Part shown: in pieces, positions 10,943 to 22,820 of the stretch
How positions within the stretch are numbered: position 1 is the stretch's first letter
Layout of the letters: the number at the start of each line of letters is the position of its first letter
Source of the DNA: Lutraria lutraria
Taxonomy: Eukaryota; Mollusca; Bivalvia; Venerida; Mactridae
Direction: 5' to 3'
Assembly: GCA_964023205.1 (NCBI GenBank)
Contig: OZ026851.1
Span: forward strand, 17,677,528-17,741,527
Length of the DNA stretch: 64,000 bases
Translations under genes and position numbers: made by a program
Notes under the pieces: generated by a model
Seen by the model: the letters and a program-made list of their open reading frames with translations, nothing else
What the model was told of the DNA's origin: nothing
Databases searched by the model: none

Positions 10943-11213
10943 AGAAGATGTTAGTAGAATGCGGGGAGACAGGTAAGTACTGGTAAATAATGTAGGAGCA
11001 ATTGATCAATATGTGATGTTTCTCACCTGTGATCAACACTTCTTACAGAGAAGATGTTAGTAGAATGCGGGGAGACAGGTAAGTACTGGTAAATAATGTA
11101 GGAGCAATTGATCAATATGTGATGTTTCTCACCTGTGATCAACACTTCTTACAGAGAAGATGTTAGTAGAATGCGGGGACACAGGTAAGTACTGGTAAAT
11201 AATGTAGGAGCAA
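10943..11213. repeat. 106-bp tandem cassette, about 2.5 copies, carrying splice-like signals
   Basis: Units start at 10,943, 11,049 and 11,155. The first two full units look identical; the third differs by one base in the part present (GGGGAC for GGGGAG) and stops near 11,213. On the plus strand each has a 30-nt block, AGAAGATGTTAGTAGAATGC then GGGGAGACAG, followed by a consensus donor GTAAGTAC; copies 2 and 3 are preceded by AACACTTCTTACAG. On the minus strand the same unit offers CTACTAACAT, TTCTCTGTAAG and a GATCACAG|GTGAGAAAC donor around a 15-nt block. Confidence 0.9.
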
Positions 11214-11284
11214 TAATTGGCCATCACATTTAAGTGAAACAGTGAAAGAAAAAGGCTTCAAACCCAACACAAACAGTGTATACT

Positions 11285-11504
11285 GTTAAGTCTGTTTCAG
11301 TATCAAATGCTTCAATATTTCAGTGATACACAGCGGCCAGTTCACCTAACAAGTTTTCCTGGGCAGTATTTAAACCATACAAAGGGAAATTGACTTTTTT
11401 ATCAAATTTTCATAGAAGGGTATGAACTGCTGCGACATGAAATTTAAACCCTTACTACCAAGCTACAAGTGAAGCGCACCATTCACTGGACCATAGCTGC
11501 AGCC
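11285..11504 (-). mobile_element. SINE-F copy 1 (tRNA-derived)
   Basis: On the minus strand the head is GGCTGCAGCTATGGTCCAGTG with B-box-like GGGTTTAAATTTC. The central block reads GCCCAGGAAAACTTGTTAGG, then TGAACTGGCCGC, and the 3' part CACTGAAATATTGAAG. The central block and the following ...TGTTGAA... motif are shared with the copies at 29.4, 41.8 and 47.8 kb. Confidence 0.6.
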
Positions 11505-12059
11505 AGTTACATCTGTGACCAAAGTTAACAAACAGTTAAAGAATGAGGACAGACATTTTGGGAGAAAAGTAGGAATTATTAAGGAATTTCAGCTCACATC
11601 AACTGCTTATATTCAAATGTTAACTATAATGATACTAATATATGTGTCCTTGATGACATGGCAACCAACTTCACATGTCTAAACTCAAGCATGACAGTAC
11701 ATGATTGTAAGATAGTTAGTGTGACTGTAACTTACAAACATTACATGGCTTACAAAACATACTTGTTTTACATTAGTAAGTTAAATTCACAGCCCCACAG
11801 GGTATCAAGGGATTACAATGTCTGTAGACAATGATTTCCAGCCATGCTTAATGAATCCTATGACTAATAAATACCAGGCAGTGAATACAACAAGAGATTA
11901 CATCACATCTTCAATTCTTACATTAATTAATAAGACAAAAAGGCTCATTTTTCATTGCAGAAAGTCTTTGATAAAGCTATGGAAAACTGCCCTATATGGG
12001 GATGGTATCCTTGATCCAAGGATTATGAAGATAATTTTTACAAGGGTTTAATATAACAG
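11505..12059. other. AT-rich sequence, nothing recognised
   Basis: Short frames only; no matched splice sites with coding composition. Confidence 0.35.
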
Positions 12060-12269
12060 CTAGTGTTGTTTGTCGACTTGTCAGCTTTAAAGGTGGAGGA
12101 ATTAAGATCCCAGGCATACCTCTGAGTAGAACCAATAACCTTCCAAACAGGAGAGCTAGATTTCTACTATGTGAAATTTTGTCCATGATGAGATTCAAAT
12201 TCAAAGAAGTGGGAGACTAGTGATTAGTCATCAGAGAACACAACCATTTCACCTTGGAGACTCCCCGTG
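12060..12269 (-). mobile_element. SINE-E copy 2
   Basis: On the minus strand: GGGGAGTCTCCAAGGTGAAA, TGGTTGTGTTCTCTG, ACTAATCACTAGTCTCC and GAATTTGAATCTC (B-box-like). The body ends TTTAAAGCTGACAAGTCG, matching TTAAAGCTGAAAAGTTGC of the 8.9-kb copy. Confidence 0.55.
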
Positions 12270-12361
12270 AAGATTAACTAGAGCAGTCACAGAGGTGACT
12301 AATACCCCCGCCGCCGCTTTGACACTAATACTGCAATAGTATACTATACGGCTAAGTTCAA

Positions 12362-12588
12362 GGGGCCATAACTTTGCAATGAGTGAATTGCCGGGCATGA
12401 AAATTGTGTCTTGCACATTTACACTTGATGATGATAACATATTCCAAGTTTCATTGCAATAGCTTAAACAATGTGGAAGTAGTTCGCTTCACAAATTTTA
12501 TGCGGACAGACCGACCGACCAACCAACCAACTGACCGACAGAGTGACTCCAATATAACCCCTCTCAAACTTGTTTGCGGGGGTATAAG
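12362..12588 (+). mobile_element. GACCGACC/GGGGGTATAA repeat, copy 1
   Basis: It begins GGGGCCATAACTTTGCAATG, passes through AATGTGGAAGTAGTTCGCTT and GCGGACAGACCGACCGACC, and ends TTTGCGGGGGTATAAG. It matches 26,421-26,637 closely. The type is abundant in mollusc genomes; it is non-coding, and the frames across it are accidental. Confidence 0.7.
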
Positions 12589-12647
12589 AATGAATACAAT
12601 AAACCTTAAGTATATTAAATAATGTTTGGATTTTACTGTAAAGGTTA

Positions 12648-12884
12648 AAACAAGAAGTGTTTGTGAAACACGGATGCCCCAAAAGGCCAACTGGATAGTA
12701 TGACCTTGACCTTTGACATACTGACCTCAAAATCATTAGGGGTCATCTAGGGGTCATGTGATGATCAACCTCTCAACCAGGCCAAATAGTTCTCTAGTTA
12801 TTGCATGGACAAGGTTTAGTTATGTACAGACCGACATGTGCAAAGCAATATACGCCCTGGCCATTCTTCAAAAGGGGGCAAAAT
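12648..12884 (+). repeat. Interspersed repeat fragment (ACCTTGACCTTTGAC type)
   Basis: TATGACCTTGACCTTTGACA is followed by a TACTGACCTCAAAAT block and a terminal AAAAGGGGGCAAAA. A related fragment lies at 60.63-60.85 kb with GACCTTGACATTTGACCTAC and GGGGCATAAAAA. It looks like a decayed member of the same broad class as the GGGTATAA elements. Confidence 0.5.
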
Positions 12885-14811
12885 AATATTCATTATAATT
12901 TATATAAACACTCATGTTTGCATCAAACTGATGCTAAGTTACCCTATTTGTAGGGCTCTGCCCTTAACCCCTAAAGTGCAGTTAGAGCTATGTATTGTTG
13001 ACATGGTATTCTCAGAGACAACAAAAAAAATCACAGGCAAATTAGAGAACATTTCAATGGAAAGAGACAAATCTCTTTAAAATAGGTGAGCTTATTTTAA
13101 GATGTGACATTTTGCGGATCACATCTAGCCTAGTTAGACAGCTGTTCAGACAAGACATCATGCAAACTGCTCATCAAATATGAATCAAGTAATTTCCTAC
13201 ACTGTTACTTTTATTAGAAGCTTGCCTGTCAAAGAAACCAGAATTTCAATTATAAATCAATTAATCACAGACCAGTCCAGGACAGCATGTATACATTGGT
13301 CTGGCTATGAAACTAGAATCTCAAACATCAGCCTACCTGATCGGTCAGCTTTGGTTACAGCAAGCACTGACCATTAACAATAACCAAATTAATTAACCAA
13401 TGGTCTGAAGCTTATGATTCGCTGTTGGGGGTCAAAATGATTTAATTGTCTATCAAGGACTTTAACTGATATCAATTAAGAGAATAAAATGATTTGTCAG
13501 CAGGTTTAAATATCATATTATAATTTGACAGCGGGGTGTAAAGTAGAAAAGAGTCAATCGCCATACATTTGCAGGAGACAATGTTTTCATCTTGTAACTA
13601 GATTTATCTGTAAATTAATCAATTGCTTTATAAGGATGACATTATGCTGTTTTAATATTATATTCATGAATAGTTCAAGAAAAATTCATGTTTTCAGGAA
13701 TTCCTTTTGAAGGGAATAGGTGACTACACATTCATTTTCTGTTTGTAAGACCCACCTCTTGTATTTTTTTGGGTCAAAAATGTGTTTCAATTTTTTTTTT
13801 CTTCCTACCCTACAATTATTGTCACAAAATTCTGAGATTCAAATAATAACTAAAAAAAAATTGGCCTAAGGCAGAATTATGGGAAGTGCTAACTCAATGG
13901 ATGAGGTCATATACCAGGGTGAGGAGACCAATCTAAAAATATAGAAGTCCTGATTGGTTAGTTTTGAGCATGTTTATGTTATTAACCAATCAAAAGGCTG
14001 CATTACTGAAATGGTATCCAATTATGGCTTTTGTTGCCTTACAATAATTAAATGTTAAAAATCATTATCTGTCGCTTGATAAAGCAGGAATATTTCTATG
14101 ATAAAATATTAGCCCACATGAATCACATCTTAAATATTTAGCATGCACGAAGATAGAACCTTACCCATGATACAGTGAGATCTTTTTGCACCTATATTTC
14201 TTATGTAAATGAAAGCATAAATCTGTTGTAGCCATTTTTTGCATGCTATCAGATTACACAGCAGCATGAATATTTCATCAAAGAAGCCATAAAAAGCTAT
14301 CAGGTATCCATACGAGAGTTTAATACTTATTTTAGATTATCAAACAACCGTGAGGCACGAACGTTTCAATCATGCAACAAAAAAATCCTTAGAACAACTT
14401 TTGTCTTTAGTTTTGTCAGCTGTTTGTTTTGGGTTACAATCTCATTAAAAATAGAGGTACCAGGTAGATCAGGGCTTTTTTGGGCACTTGAAAAGGTACT
14501 GAGTGGATGTACCTGTAAGGTCGCGGGGGCGGGGAAAATAAGGGAACTCTGGTCGGGTAACCAGCAACAAACATTTTTTTTAATGCCTTAACAGCATGAA
14601 TGTTGTAAAAGGCTTGCAAAAAAACCCTAACTGCACACAACTGAAAATAAAAATTACTGAAAATGGGATGTGAGGAAATATGAGATTATTTTACTAAAAT
14701 CAATTCATCACAGCCAATATGCATCAATTGTGATCTTAATTAAGAATTATATTATAAAATATTCATTAATTAGAATAACATGACTGTGTGTTGGTTAATA
14801 AGCATTATGTG
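12885..14811. other. AT-rich stretch with one MITE-C fragment
   Basis: A MITE-C piece lies at about 13,661-13,716 (CATGAATAGTTCAAGAAAAA to TTTGAAGGGAA). A 10-bp inverted pair, TGATTGGTTA and TAACCAATCA, lies near 13,949-13,994. No gene is supported. Confidence 0.4.
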
Positions 14812-14993
14812 TACAGTCAAACCTTGTATTAGCATCCACCTCTGAATGCAGGCCACCCTGTGAATAAAGGCCACTTTTTAAAATATGTCATTGATTATTT
14901 GGCACAAAATGACCTCAGAATAAAGGCAACCTGTCAATAAAGGCCACATTTTGTCTTTCCCAAGAGTGGCCTTTGTTTACAGGTTTGACTTTA
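14812..14993 (-). mobile_element. MITE-A copy 3
   Basis: TACAGTCAAACCTTGTATTA on the left, ACAGGTTTGACTTTA on the right, and GTGAATAAAGGCCAC inside. The internal order is the reverse of copies 1, 2 and 6. Confidence 0.75.
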
Positions 14994-15639
14994 GTTAAAT
15001 GATATTATTTAATATGATATGTTATTGTTTAATCAAGTATATAATGAGCAGGAATGTGGACCAAAAATGGGTGAACTGTTCACAAGGACCAGCTTCATCA
15101 GTATATATGGATAACAAGACTTTTGTCTTAATTGACTAACACGGATATGAATAACGGAATTTAACAGTATCATGACATGATCGCATGTTTGAAGCATATA
15201 AATAGGCATACTACATCTCTGTTATATTACAATCTGAGACTATCAGGTTTCATTAGTGACACAAATTATCACCTCGCACGTGAGCAATCTCGTGCATAAA
15301 TAAAATAATACCCGTATAAACTGTCGTTGTTAGTAGTAATGATTGTATCAAAGAGACACTTAGGAAGTGTCAATCGGGGATAACAATCGGAATGATCTAT
15401 TGATAACATGATTCCAATACCATACTTGAATTTACTATTTCACCACATGCAGCATTATCTATCTGGATTATGCTAATTATGTTCATTACTTCATAACATC
15501 AAAATTAAAACCTGTGTGCACCTTTTGTTCACATTGTAAGTAGTGATGGTATCAGTCTTCTCCTTTCAGGATGTGGTTGTTACGCAATCATCACATGACA
15601 GGTTGTCAAGTACTAGTGATTTCTATAGATTGCTGGACT
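14994..15639. other. AT-rich sequence, nothing recognised
   Basis: No exon, RNA gene or repeat family copy found. Confidence 0.35.
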
Positions 15640-16150
15640 GCAAGACCTTCATCCTGAGCATTTTGCCATTAAAAAAAGACTTTTGACCTGAGCAATTTGT
15701 CATACAAATAAGACCTTCATCTTAAGTATTTTGTTATACAAATATGACCTTCACCCTGAGCAATTTGTCTTACAAATATGACCTACACTTTGAGTATTTT
15801 GTCATACAAATATGAGCTTCACCTTGAGCATTTTGTCATACAAATATGACCTACACCTTGAGTATTTTGTCATACAAATATGACCTTCACCTTGAGCATT
15901 TTGTCATACAAATATGACCTTCACCTTGAGTATTTTGTTATACAAAAATGATCTACACCTTTAGCATTTTTCATTCAGATAAATCATGACCTTCACCTTG
16001 AGCATTTTGTCATACAAATATGACCTACACCTTTAGCATTTTTCATTCAGATAAATCATGACTTTCACACTGAGCATTTTGTCATTCTCACATGACCTTC
16101 ACTTTTGGTAATTGTTCATTCAAATATGACCTTCAGCTTGGGCAATCAAT
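15640..16150. repeat. Degenerate tandem repeat, about 34-bp unit
   Basis: Successive copies of TATGACCTTCACCTTGAGCA followed by TTTTGTCATACAAA, about 14 in all. Some have an insertion (TTTTTCATTCAGATAAATC), which occurs twice and suggests unit-level duplication. Confidence 0.8.
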
Positions 16151-17649
16151 TTTATCAATTACGATATCAGACGTTAGATTCAGACATGTTACACAAACGT
16201 AACAAACTAGAAACAGCCTGGAGAACAAAAACTACATATTAATGACTTAAGAATTCCTGACATTTGTATAAAATAAGGTACATAAAACTCTTAACATATT
16301 TGTGTCAAGACTTTATAATGCTTCGCTACTAACTTTAGAGCAAATGAGAATTAAAATTACATAAAAATGTCCAATAAAGTATCTCAAAGTTTACCTAATT
16401 AAAGCCACGATCATTTTACTGCTAAAGGTTGGCCAGGAAGCATTCTGAAGGTGTCATTTTGGTGAAAGTTACTAAAGAAGCCAAGAGTGTTTAATCTATG
16501 ATCTTCTGATAGATTGTGTCTTCATGTATAGGTTAAAGTTCAATAATAGACAATTCTTCCAAATTAAGTAACCAAAACTTGTGAAACATTGCGAAACATC
16601 AAGCATCACGAAACATCAAAAACAGCGAAACTTCTTCAGTTTGAAACATTGTCAATGATTAAAAACCACCAATGAAAAACTCATTAATTATGAAGATACT
16701 GAGTAAAAAGTATCAGTTGCTGGTAGTGGTTGGTTATAGCATAAATTAATGCTACAAGGAGTATGTTATAAAGCAATTATACAATCCACAAATTCACATA
16801 AAATTTGTATGTAATTTTTCATGACGTATTTATTAAAATCTTGATAAATAAATGATGTTCAAACAGATCTAATGCTGCATTCCCGATATCATCTAGAAAA
16901 AGTCTTTTCCCAGCCATCTTCTAACCATGATCATTTGATATAATTTCAAGAATTGTTTACTACATTGTACAGGCAGGCATCATCATGTTGATGAGGGCCC
17001 AGACAGGTACTGGTGCCTGGTTTTACAAGGTCCTACAAGAATCACTATCATGATTAGATTGATAAGACTGAACAGAAGACAACCAAAAGTTCAAACCCCT
17101 TCATGCCTGGTTACAATTTAAGTCGGGCTATGAACCTTGTTCCACGCATCCCTAGACAGCACATCTACCTTTAATCATCATGTTTACTTTGTACCAGTCA
17201 TTCCAAGGTGATTGTTTAGATGTAAAAGAATTTAGTAAACAAAACATGAGTGAAGGAGTAATTAATCATTAAGAAGCTCTCTTCGAACTTATATAAAGTC
17301 TGGAATCAACTTTGGCTCAGCTCCATGTTCCCACCATAAATAATATTATGAGAACTAAATGAACCAACCAGGGTTCAAGGAAATACTAGTGAAGCTATTC
17401 ACAGTGAAAGAGTCGTTAAGTTAATTCAATCTACCTAGCAAGTGAATTTCATACCAGTGTAATTATTACAGTGTGTCTGGTATACCACACATAAACTGAG
17501 TTATTGCACTTGAACAAAACATAACTCATTATAATATATTGTTGTTTTATCATTGGCAATAAAGTGAAACATAATGAGAAAACAAAACATGAGTAATATT
17601 CACAAGTACAAGAATAACTAAGAAATACTCAGCAATGTGAAAATTCTAT
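16151..17649. other. AT-rich sequence, nothing recognised
   Basis: It includes short runs of a GTGAAACATTGCGAAACATC-type repeat near 16,575-16,650, too degenerate to define. No gene is seen. Confidence 0.35.
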
Positions 17650-18180
17650 CAGAGTTGCTTCCCCTGATTTTATGAAATTTCGCAATTACTCCCCTTTATG
17701 ATAAAATATGCAAATATTATGAAATGCAGAACTGGTTCTTTCATCAATATTAATTAGTAGACTCACATTTCATTGATTAATATGAATTTAGCAATGGCAT
17801 TAATTCTATTAAATAATACTTAAAACAGTTATTTTTGGTATTTAAATTATCAAAGAGTAGAGGCCCCTGAATTTCATGTCAGCCAGAGTTACTCCCCTTT
17901 ACTACACAATACTTTTATTAAGTGCAATATGAAACAAAATCAAATAAATAATTACTTATTTATCTGTAATGAACCAATAATGATTACCTCCCCTTATGCC
18001 ATGTAAAAAATATAAAGCAGAGTTACTTCCCTTTAAAGTGTAAATATTACTCCAGCATTTATCAAACAAAGGCTTTTGTACTTCAGCTGCAGTGAGTGAA
18101 ATATGATTCAAAATCAAATAAATAATTATCAACTTAATCTGTAGTAAACAGGAAATGATATAAAATTGAGTTCTAGTCAC
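17650..18180. repeat. Cluster of GAGTTACTCCCC motifs in an old roughly 175-bp duplication
   Basis: Five same-orientation motifs occur near 17,652, 17,687, 17,887, 17,983 and 18,020 (forms such as GAGTTACTCCCCTTTA, ATTACCTCCCC, GAGTTACTTCCCTTTA). The block TCAAATAAATAATTA recurs at about 17,940 and 18,115 with similar flanks, so part of the cluster arose by tandem duplication. This motif type is common in mollusc genomes. Confidence 0.55.
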
Positions 18181-18654
18181 ACACAAAAAAAGCTAGCCTG
18201 ATAGCAATTTGGCTCCACAAAATTAAATATTTCAGTGAACTGAAGTGTTTAACATTAATATAAACATAAGAAGAACAAAAGGTAATTGCTCTGTAAATAA
18301 ACTGAAAATGCATCAAGTGACTCGGTTCTACTTTCCTCTGTTTAATTATTCATTAATATCTGCGACACCGGCTATTTATTCTGATATTACGTAATAAAAC
18401 ACACAGTGTAAATAATAATTCCTCCATCACCTTATCTTTTCGAATCACAACATCGCTGATTGAAATTGTTAATCAAATTGAGTAAGAACGTGAATAGGAC
18501 CGCAGACAAAAGGAAAAACAGAAAAAAATCATATTAATGACAAAATCAATATAAACCATCTCCAACCTGTCAATCAGATATTGATTAGGCCAATCATATG
18601 AATAACATGTTTTTTATCCCAGGCTAATGTGCTTTTATTACTAGTGTGTAAATA
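18181..18654. other. AT-rich sequence, nothing recognised
   Basis: Spacer between the motif cluster and the pogo-like element. Confidence 0.35.
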
Positions 18655-19773
18655 CAATAAAACCTTGATTATTTGATGACTGATTATCCGAATACCATGT
18701 ATTATCCGAATACCATGTATTATCCAAATACCCTGTATTATCTGAGTACCCTGTATTATCTGAATACCCTGTATTATCTGAATACCATGTATTATCTGAA
18801 TACCCTGTATTATCTGAATACCCTGTATTATCTGAGTACCCTGTATTATCTGAATACCCTGTATTATCTGAGTACCCTGTATTATCTGAATACCCTGTAT
18901 TATCTGAGTACCCTGTATTATCTGAATACCCTGTATTATCTGAATACCCTGTATTATCTGAATACCCTGTATTATCCGAATACCCTGTATTATCCGAATA
19001 CCATGTATTATCTGAATACCCTGTATTATCTGAATACCATGTATTATCTGAATACCATGTATTATCTGAATACCCTGTATTATCTGAGTACCCTGTATTA
19101 TCTGAATACCATGTATTATCTGAATACCCTGTATTATCTGAATACCCTGTATTATCTGAATACCATGTATTATCTGAATACCCTGTATTATCTGAGTACC
19201 CTGTATTATCTGAATACCCTGTATTATCTGAATACCCTGTATTATCTGAATACCCTGTATTATCCGAATACCCTGTATTATCTGAATACACTGTATTATC
19301 TGAATACCCTGTATTATCTGAATACCCTGTATTATCCGAATACCCTGTATTATCCGAATACCATGTATTATCTGAGTACCCTGTATTATCTGAATACCCT
19401 GTATTATCCGAATACCATGTATTATCTGAATACCCTGTATTATCTGAATACACTGTATTATCTGAATACCCTGTATTATCCGAATACCCTGTATTATCTG
19501 AATACACTGTATTATCTGAATACCCTGTATTATCCGAATACCCTGTATTATCCGAATATCCTGTATTATCTGAATACCCTGTATTATCTGAATACCCTGT
19601 ATTATCTGAATACCCTGTATTATCCGAATATCATGTATTATCCAAATTATAAATAATAAACGGTCCCGATAACGACTCTATATATTTCGTTACTGAAATG
19701 GATTATTCGAAACCATGAATTATCCGAATGATTTTTTCGGACCCTAGGAATTCGAATAATCGGGGTTTAACTA
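18655..19773. mobile_element. pogo/Tigger-like MITE swollen by an internal 18-bp array
   Basis: The left end, after a TA, reads CAATAAAACCTTGATTATTT then GACTGATTATCCGAATACC. The right end, read inward on the minus strand after a TA, is TAGTTAAACCCCGATTATTC then GAA. CAGTAAAACC-GATTATCCGAA ends flanked by TA are typical of pogo-like elements. The interior from about 18,681 to 19,645 is a tandem array. No transposase is present. Confidence 0.65.
18681..19645. repeat. 18-bp tandem array, about 53 units
   Basis: The unit is TATTATCTGAATACCCTG, with variants TATTATCCGAATACCATG, CTGAGTACC and ATACACTG. 18 bp is six codons, so the array reads open as (YSDNTG)n on the minus strand and (YYLNTL)n on the plus strand. 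These frames are repeat by-products, not proteins. Confidence 0.95.
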
Positions 19774-21384
19774 TAAATAAATTGAGACAATTAAGGGCTA
19801 CCATGGCTTAGCTGATATGGTTCTAGCTGTTGATGTCATATTTAACACTAGAGAGGAAGAAGAGACATTAAAAGCTTAATTCTTACAAAAGGATGCCACC
19901 ACTCAGTGTTTAAGCTGATCATCTGATTATAACATTTCATTCTAAAATGTTTTAGAACATTGACAATAACTAAAGAATCAAGGAGTTAGTGACATTAGAC
20001 AGCACATTAGGCAAATCTCACATTACCCTGACGTAATCGCAAGAGTTGTCCGAATGTGTCAGTTACTCGGACATCATGACAGGTAAAAAAACATTTGATT
20101 CGGTAAAAAGTTTATTATCATTATTATTTTTATATGAAGAATTCTTATTTCAAGTATTATGCTATATCCTGGCTTTACAACATGCAAACTCTACATATAA
20201 AACCACACAATTATTTCTGCTCAGGTCTGCATTAAAGAAACTACCAAGACTTTAAATCATCATCCACCTCCGTAACTCGCTGTATTATTTGAATGCTATT
20301 ACGCAACAATAGATGATTACATTTGCATAATTATACCATACAACCTGTAGGAAACCATATTGAGTGTCAGCAAAACTGATTAGGAGATTAAAATCAAGGG
20401 CTGCAGGAGGGGAAATCACCATTTAAGTGACAACGAAAAACAGAGGGTGCCGAGGCATTATTTGCATTGATTCAGTGAAATTATAAGATGGAAGTCAGGT
20501 CCTTGTCATACGGTGAAATATAAATCAAATATTTTATAATCTAATAGACTGTACTTCATCTCATTAACAAGCTTTGGTATCTAAGCATTAACATACTCTA
20601 CTGATATAGTCTGTTTCCTAAATTGTGTTACACACAGTTCATATTTTTGAAATTTGAATAATCAATTATTGGTGTATTTAAACAAATAAACACATCTGTT
20701 CCTAGATAATTCTGACCCTTTTTTCCCTGCATTTGATCATAAAAACATGAATTAGTAGAAGTTTGACTATAAAATGTCTCCATTGTTCAAAAATTTAATT
20801 ATAATAGTATTAAAAGTTTTTGAGATATTAAAAAGGGACAGACACCCATCAAAGAATACATGCATGTTTGTATAACTATCTTCCTATTCAAAATTGTAGA
20901 GAATCAATATCAGATTATGAGACATTGAATAATATTTTTTACCTTATAAAGGCATAACTTCATGCAACAGAAAAGCTTGTCACAAAAGCCGCCATACACA
21001 CTATAGAAAAAACATCACTTCCTTTGTTGCGCAATAATGAGCCATAAATTCATATATAATGTCAATTAATGAGATGAACTGTTATCATGTGAGTTATTTT
21101 CATTTTGCTTCAACAGATGTTTTAAAACTCCTTAAATCACACATTATTTAAACAAGTGGTAATTCAAACATCTGAAACTGTCAATGACAGCCAGGTCCCT
21201 AAAATAGGGATTGTCATTATCAAAGTCAGTACGAAATTAGGGGCCCAGACTTAATTAAAATTTGCATAATTGAGTTGCAAAAAACTACGTTCACTTGGTC
21301 AGGATGAGTTTTGGGGAACAGCAAACAGATGAACACATTTTGTAGGCTTTTTTTATTATGCTGGCTACAATGACAAGAGGTAAA
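19774..21384. other. AT-rich sequence, nothing firm
   Basis: A degenerate SINE-like head, GGGCTACCATGGCTTAGCTG, lies near 19,794. No gene is supported. Confidence 0.35.
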
Positions 21385-21491
21385 CAATGTCACAAAACAT
21401 GTCACAAAACATGTCACAAAACATGTCACAAAACATGTCACAAACATGTCACAAAACATGTCACAAACATGTCACAAAACATGTCACAAAC
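21385..21491. repeat. 12/11-bp tandem repeat (ACATGTCACAAA)n
   Basis: About nine units; most read ACATGTCACAAA and several have lost one A. It produces a short (MSQN)n frame that is not a gene. Confidence 0.95.
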
Positions 21492-21661
21492 ATAATATTT
21501 GATAATGTTTCGGAGTATAAAAATAATTCCTGGGTAGTAGAGGGTCTGTGTTTTTTTTTCACACACCGGTAGCCTGTGAAACCTCTACCATACAGTGAGT
21601 TATCTCCCTGAATGGTGTCCATACATGTACTTCCACTATAGGGTTAAACATTGCACCAATA

Positions 21662-21830
21662 GCCAGGGTCGTTCAGTGACCTTTCCAGATTTAACTGTGG
21701 AGTTAGATCTAAGCCCAAGAACCACTGACTCTCTATAAGCTAGCTGGACAGCTTGCTTACATGTGAAACTTTGTATCGGTTGAAGTTAAGGGGCCAGAGA
21801 CCACAACCATTGGACCATGGTGGCCCACTG
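21662..21830 (-). mobile_element. SINE-E copy 3
   Basis: On the minus strand: GGCCACCATGGTCCAATGG, TTGTGGTCTCTGGCCCCTTA, then GTAAGCAAGCTGTCCAGC. The head matches the start of the 32.39-kb copy (AAGGTCCAATGGTTGTAG). Confidence 0.5.
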
Positions 21831-22544
21831 AACAGTACATACTTACATCTAAGGGAGGTAACGATTTCTTGATCAGCATTTAACATTTGATCAGCATTTA
21901 AGTCTGTTTTCGTTAAACTAAGGGGCAGTTGACCTAATCAATGTTCCAGAATTCTGTACTGATATTAACTTGTTTCTCTTCAACCTCGGTGTCAAAGAAA
22001 ACATGGCTATACCAGCACACCATGGTTCATATTGATACTCTCTGAGTCAATACCCTAAACCAAAACTTCTAATAATTGGACTTAGCAAACGGCTTCATAA
22101 TTTATTCAGAAGTTGCCAATCTAATTAGGGTTCCAGTTCTGTCCAGTTCATGGTTTCTGGCCCCTTATAGCCCCTTAACTCTGCTTCAGAGTTAAGATAA
22201 ACAAGACAAAATTCCCATGAAATCTTTCCAAGACATAAAACAACAGAAACAAAAAACAACACACAAAATAATCTCTGGCACAAAATAATTAATTTATTGT
22301 TTCAATCACAACCAACACTATCATTATCTAAATAATTTAAAGTTCACAAAAAATGATATTGAAATATTTAACTGTGCAATGTCAATTAATTTCAGGGCAA
22401 GAAAAACAACTTTTTTAGTAACTTGAAATTTAGCAGAGTCATCATATTATTTTGATCAAGACAGCAATTTTCTATTGTGAGAATGCAAGAAATCATGCTT
22501 TGGCTTGGACATCTGGGTGGCCTCACTGGCCTGTGTTGGTTCAA
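21831..22544. other. AT-rich sequence, nothing recognised
   Basis: One more AAGGGAGGTAACG motif near 21,851; otherwise nothing. Confidence 0.35.
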
Positions 22545-22820
22545 TTACAAAGGGAGGTAATCACTGATTTCATGAATAAATACAATAGGGAGTAACTCTT
22601 GATGTGCCCTAAGTTTTATTTAATGAATCTTTTATTTGCATTGATTTTTATTTAAAAGTTAGAATCGAAAATAATACATCTAAATTAAATAAAGAAATTA
22701 CATTTGCACAGATGTTTATGAAAAAAATAGCATTTTTCCTAAAAATGGAGGAAATAAATCAAAGAAATAAAGGGGAGTAAATCTAGATATGATGAAGTTA
22801 CAAGGGGAGGTAACTGGGAA
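22545..22820. repeat. Cluster of GGGGAGGTAACT motifs
   Basis: Four copies near 22,550, 22,586, 22,770 and 22,802 (AAAGGGAGGTAATC, GGGAGTAACTCT, AAAGGGGAGTAAATC, AAGGGGAGGTAACTGG), in the opposite orientation to the 17.65-kb cluster. Confidence 0.6.

Noticed and set aside
12404..12736. Overlapping 70-90-codon frames on both strands
   Set aside because: They lie over the GACCGACC/GGGGGTATAA repeat, and the similar frame at 26,500-26,697 lies over the second copy. These are repeat artefacts.
14434..14640. 68-codon minus-strand frame in a locally GC-rich patch (GGTCGCGGGGGCGGGG)
   Set aside because: No domain, no matched splice sites and no repeat partner that would make it interpretable.
18641..19656. 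Open frames (YSDNTG)n and (YYLNTL)n of 288 and 327 codons
   Set aside because: An 18-bp unit without stops on either strand inside a pogo-like MITE explains both. There is no unique protein sequence outside the array.
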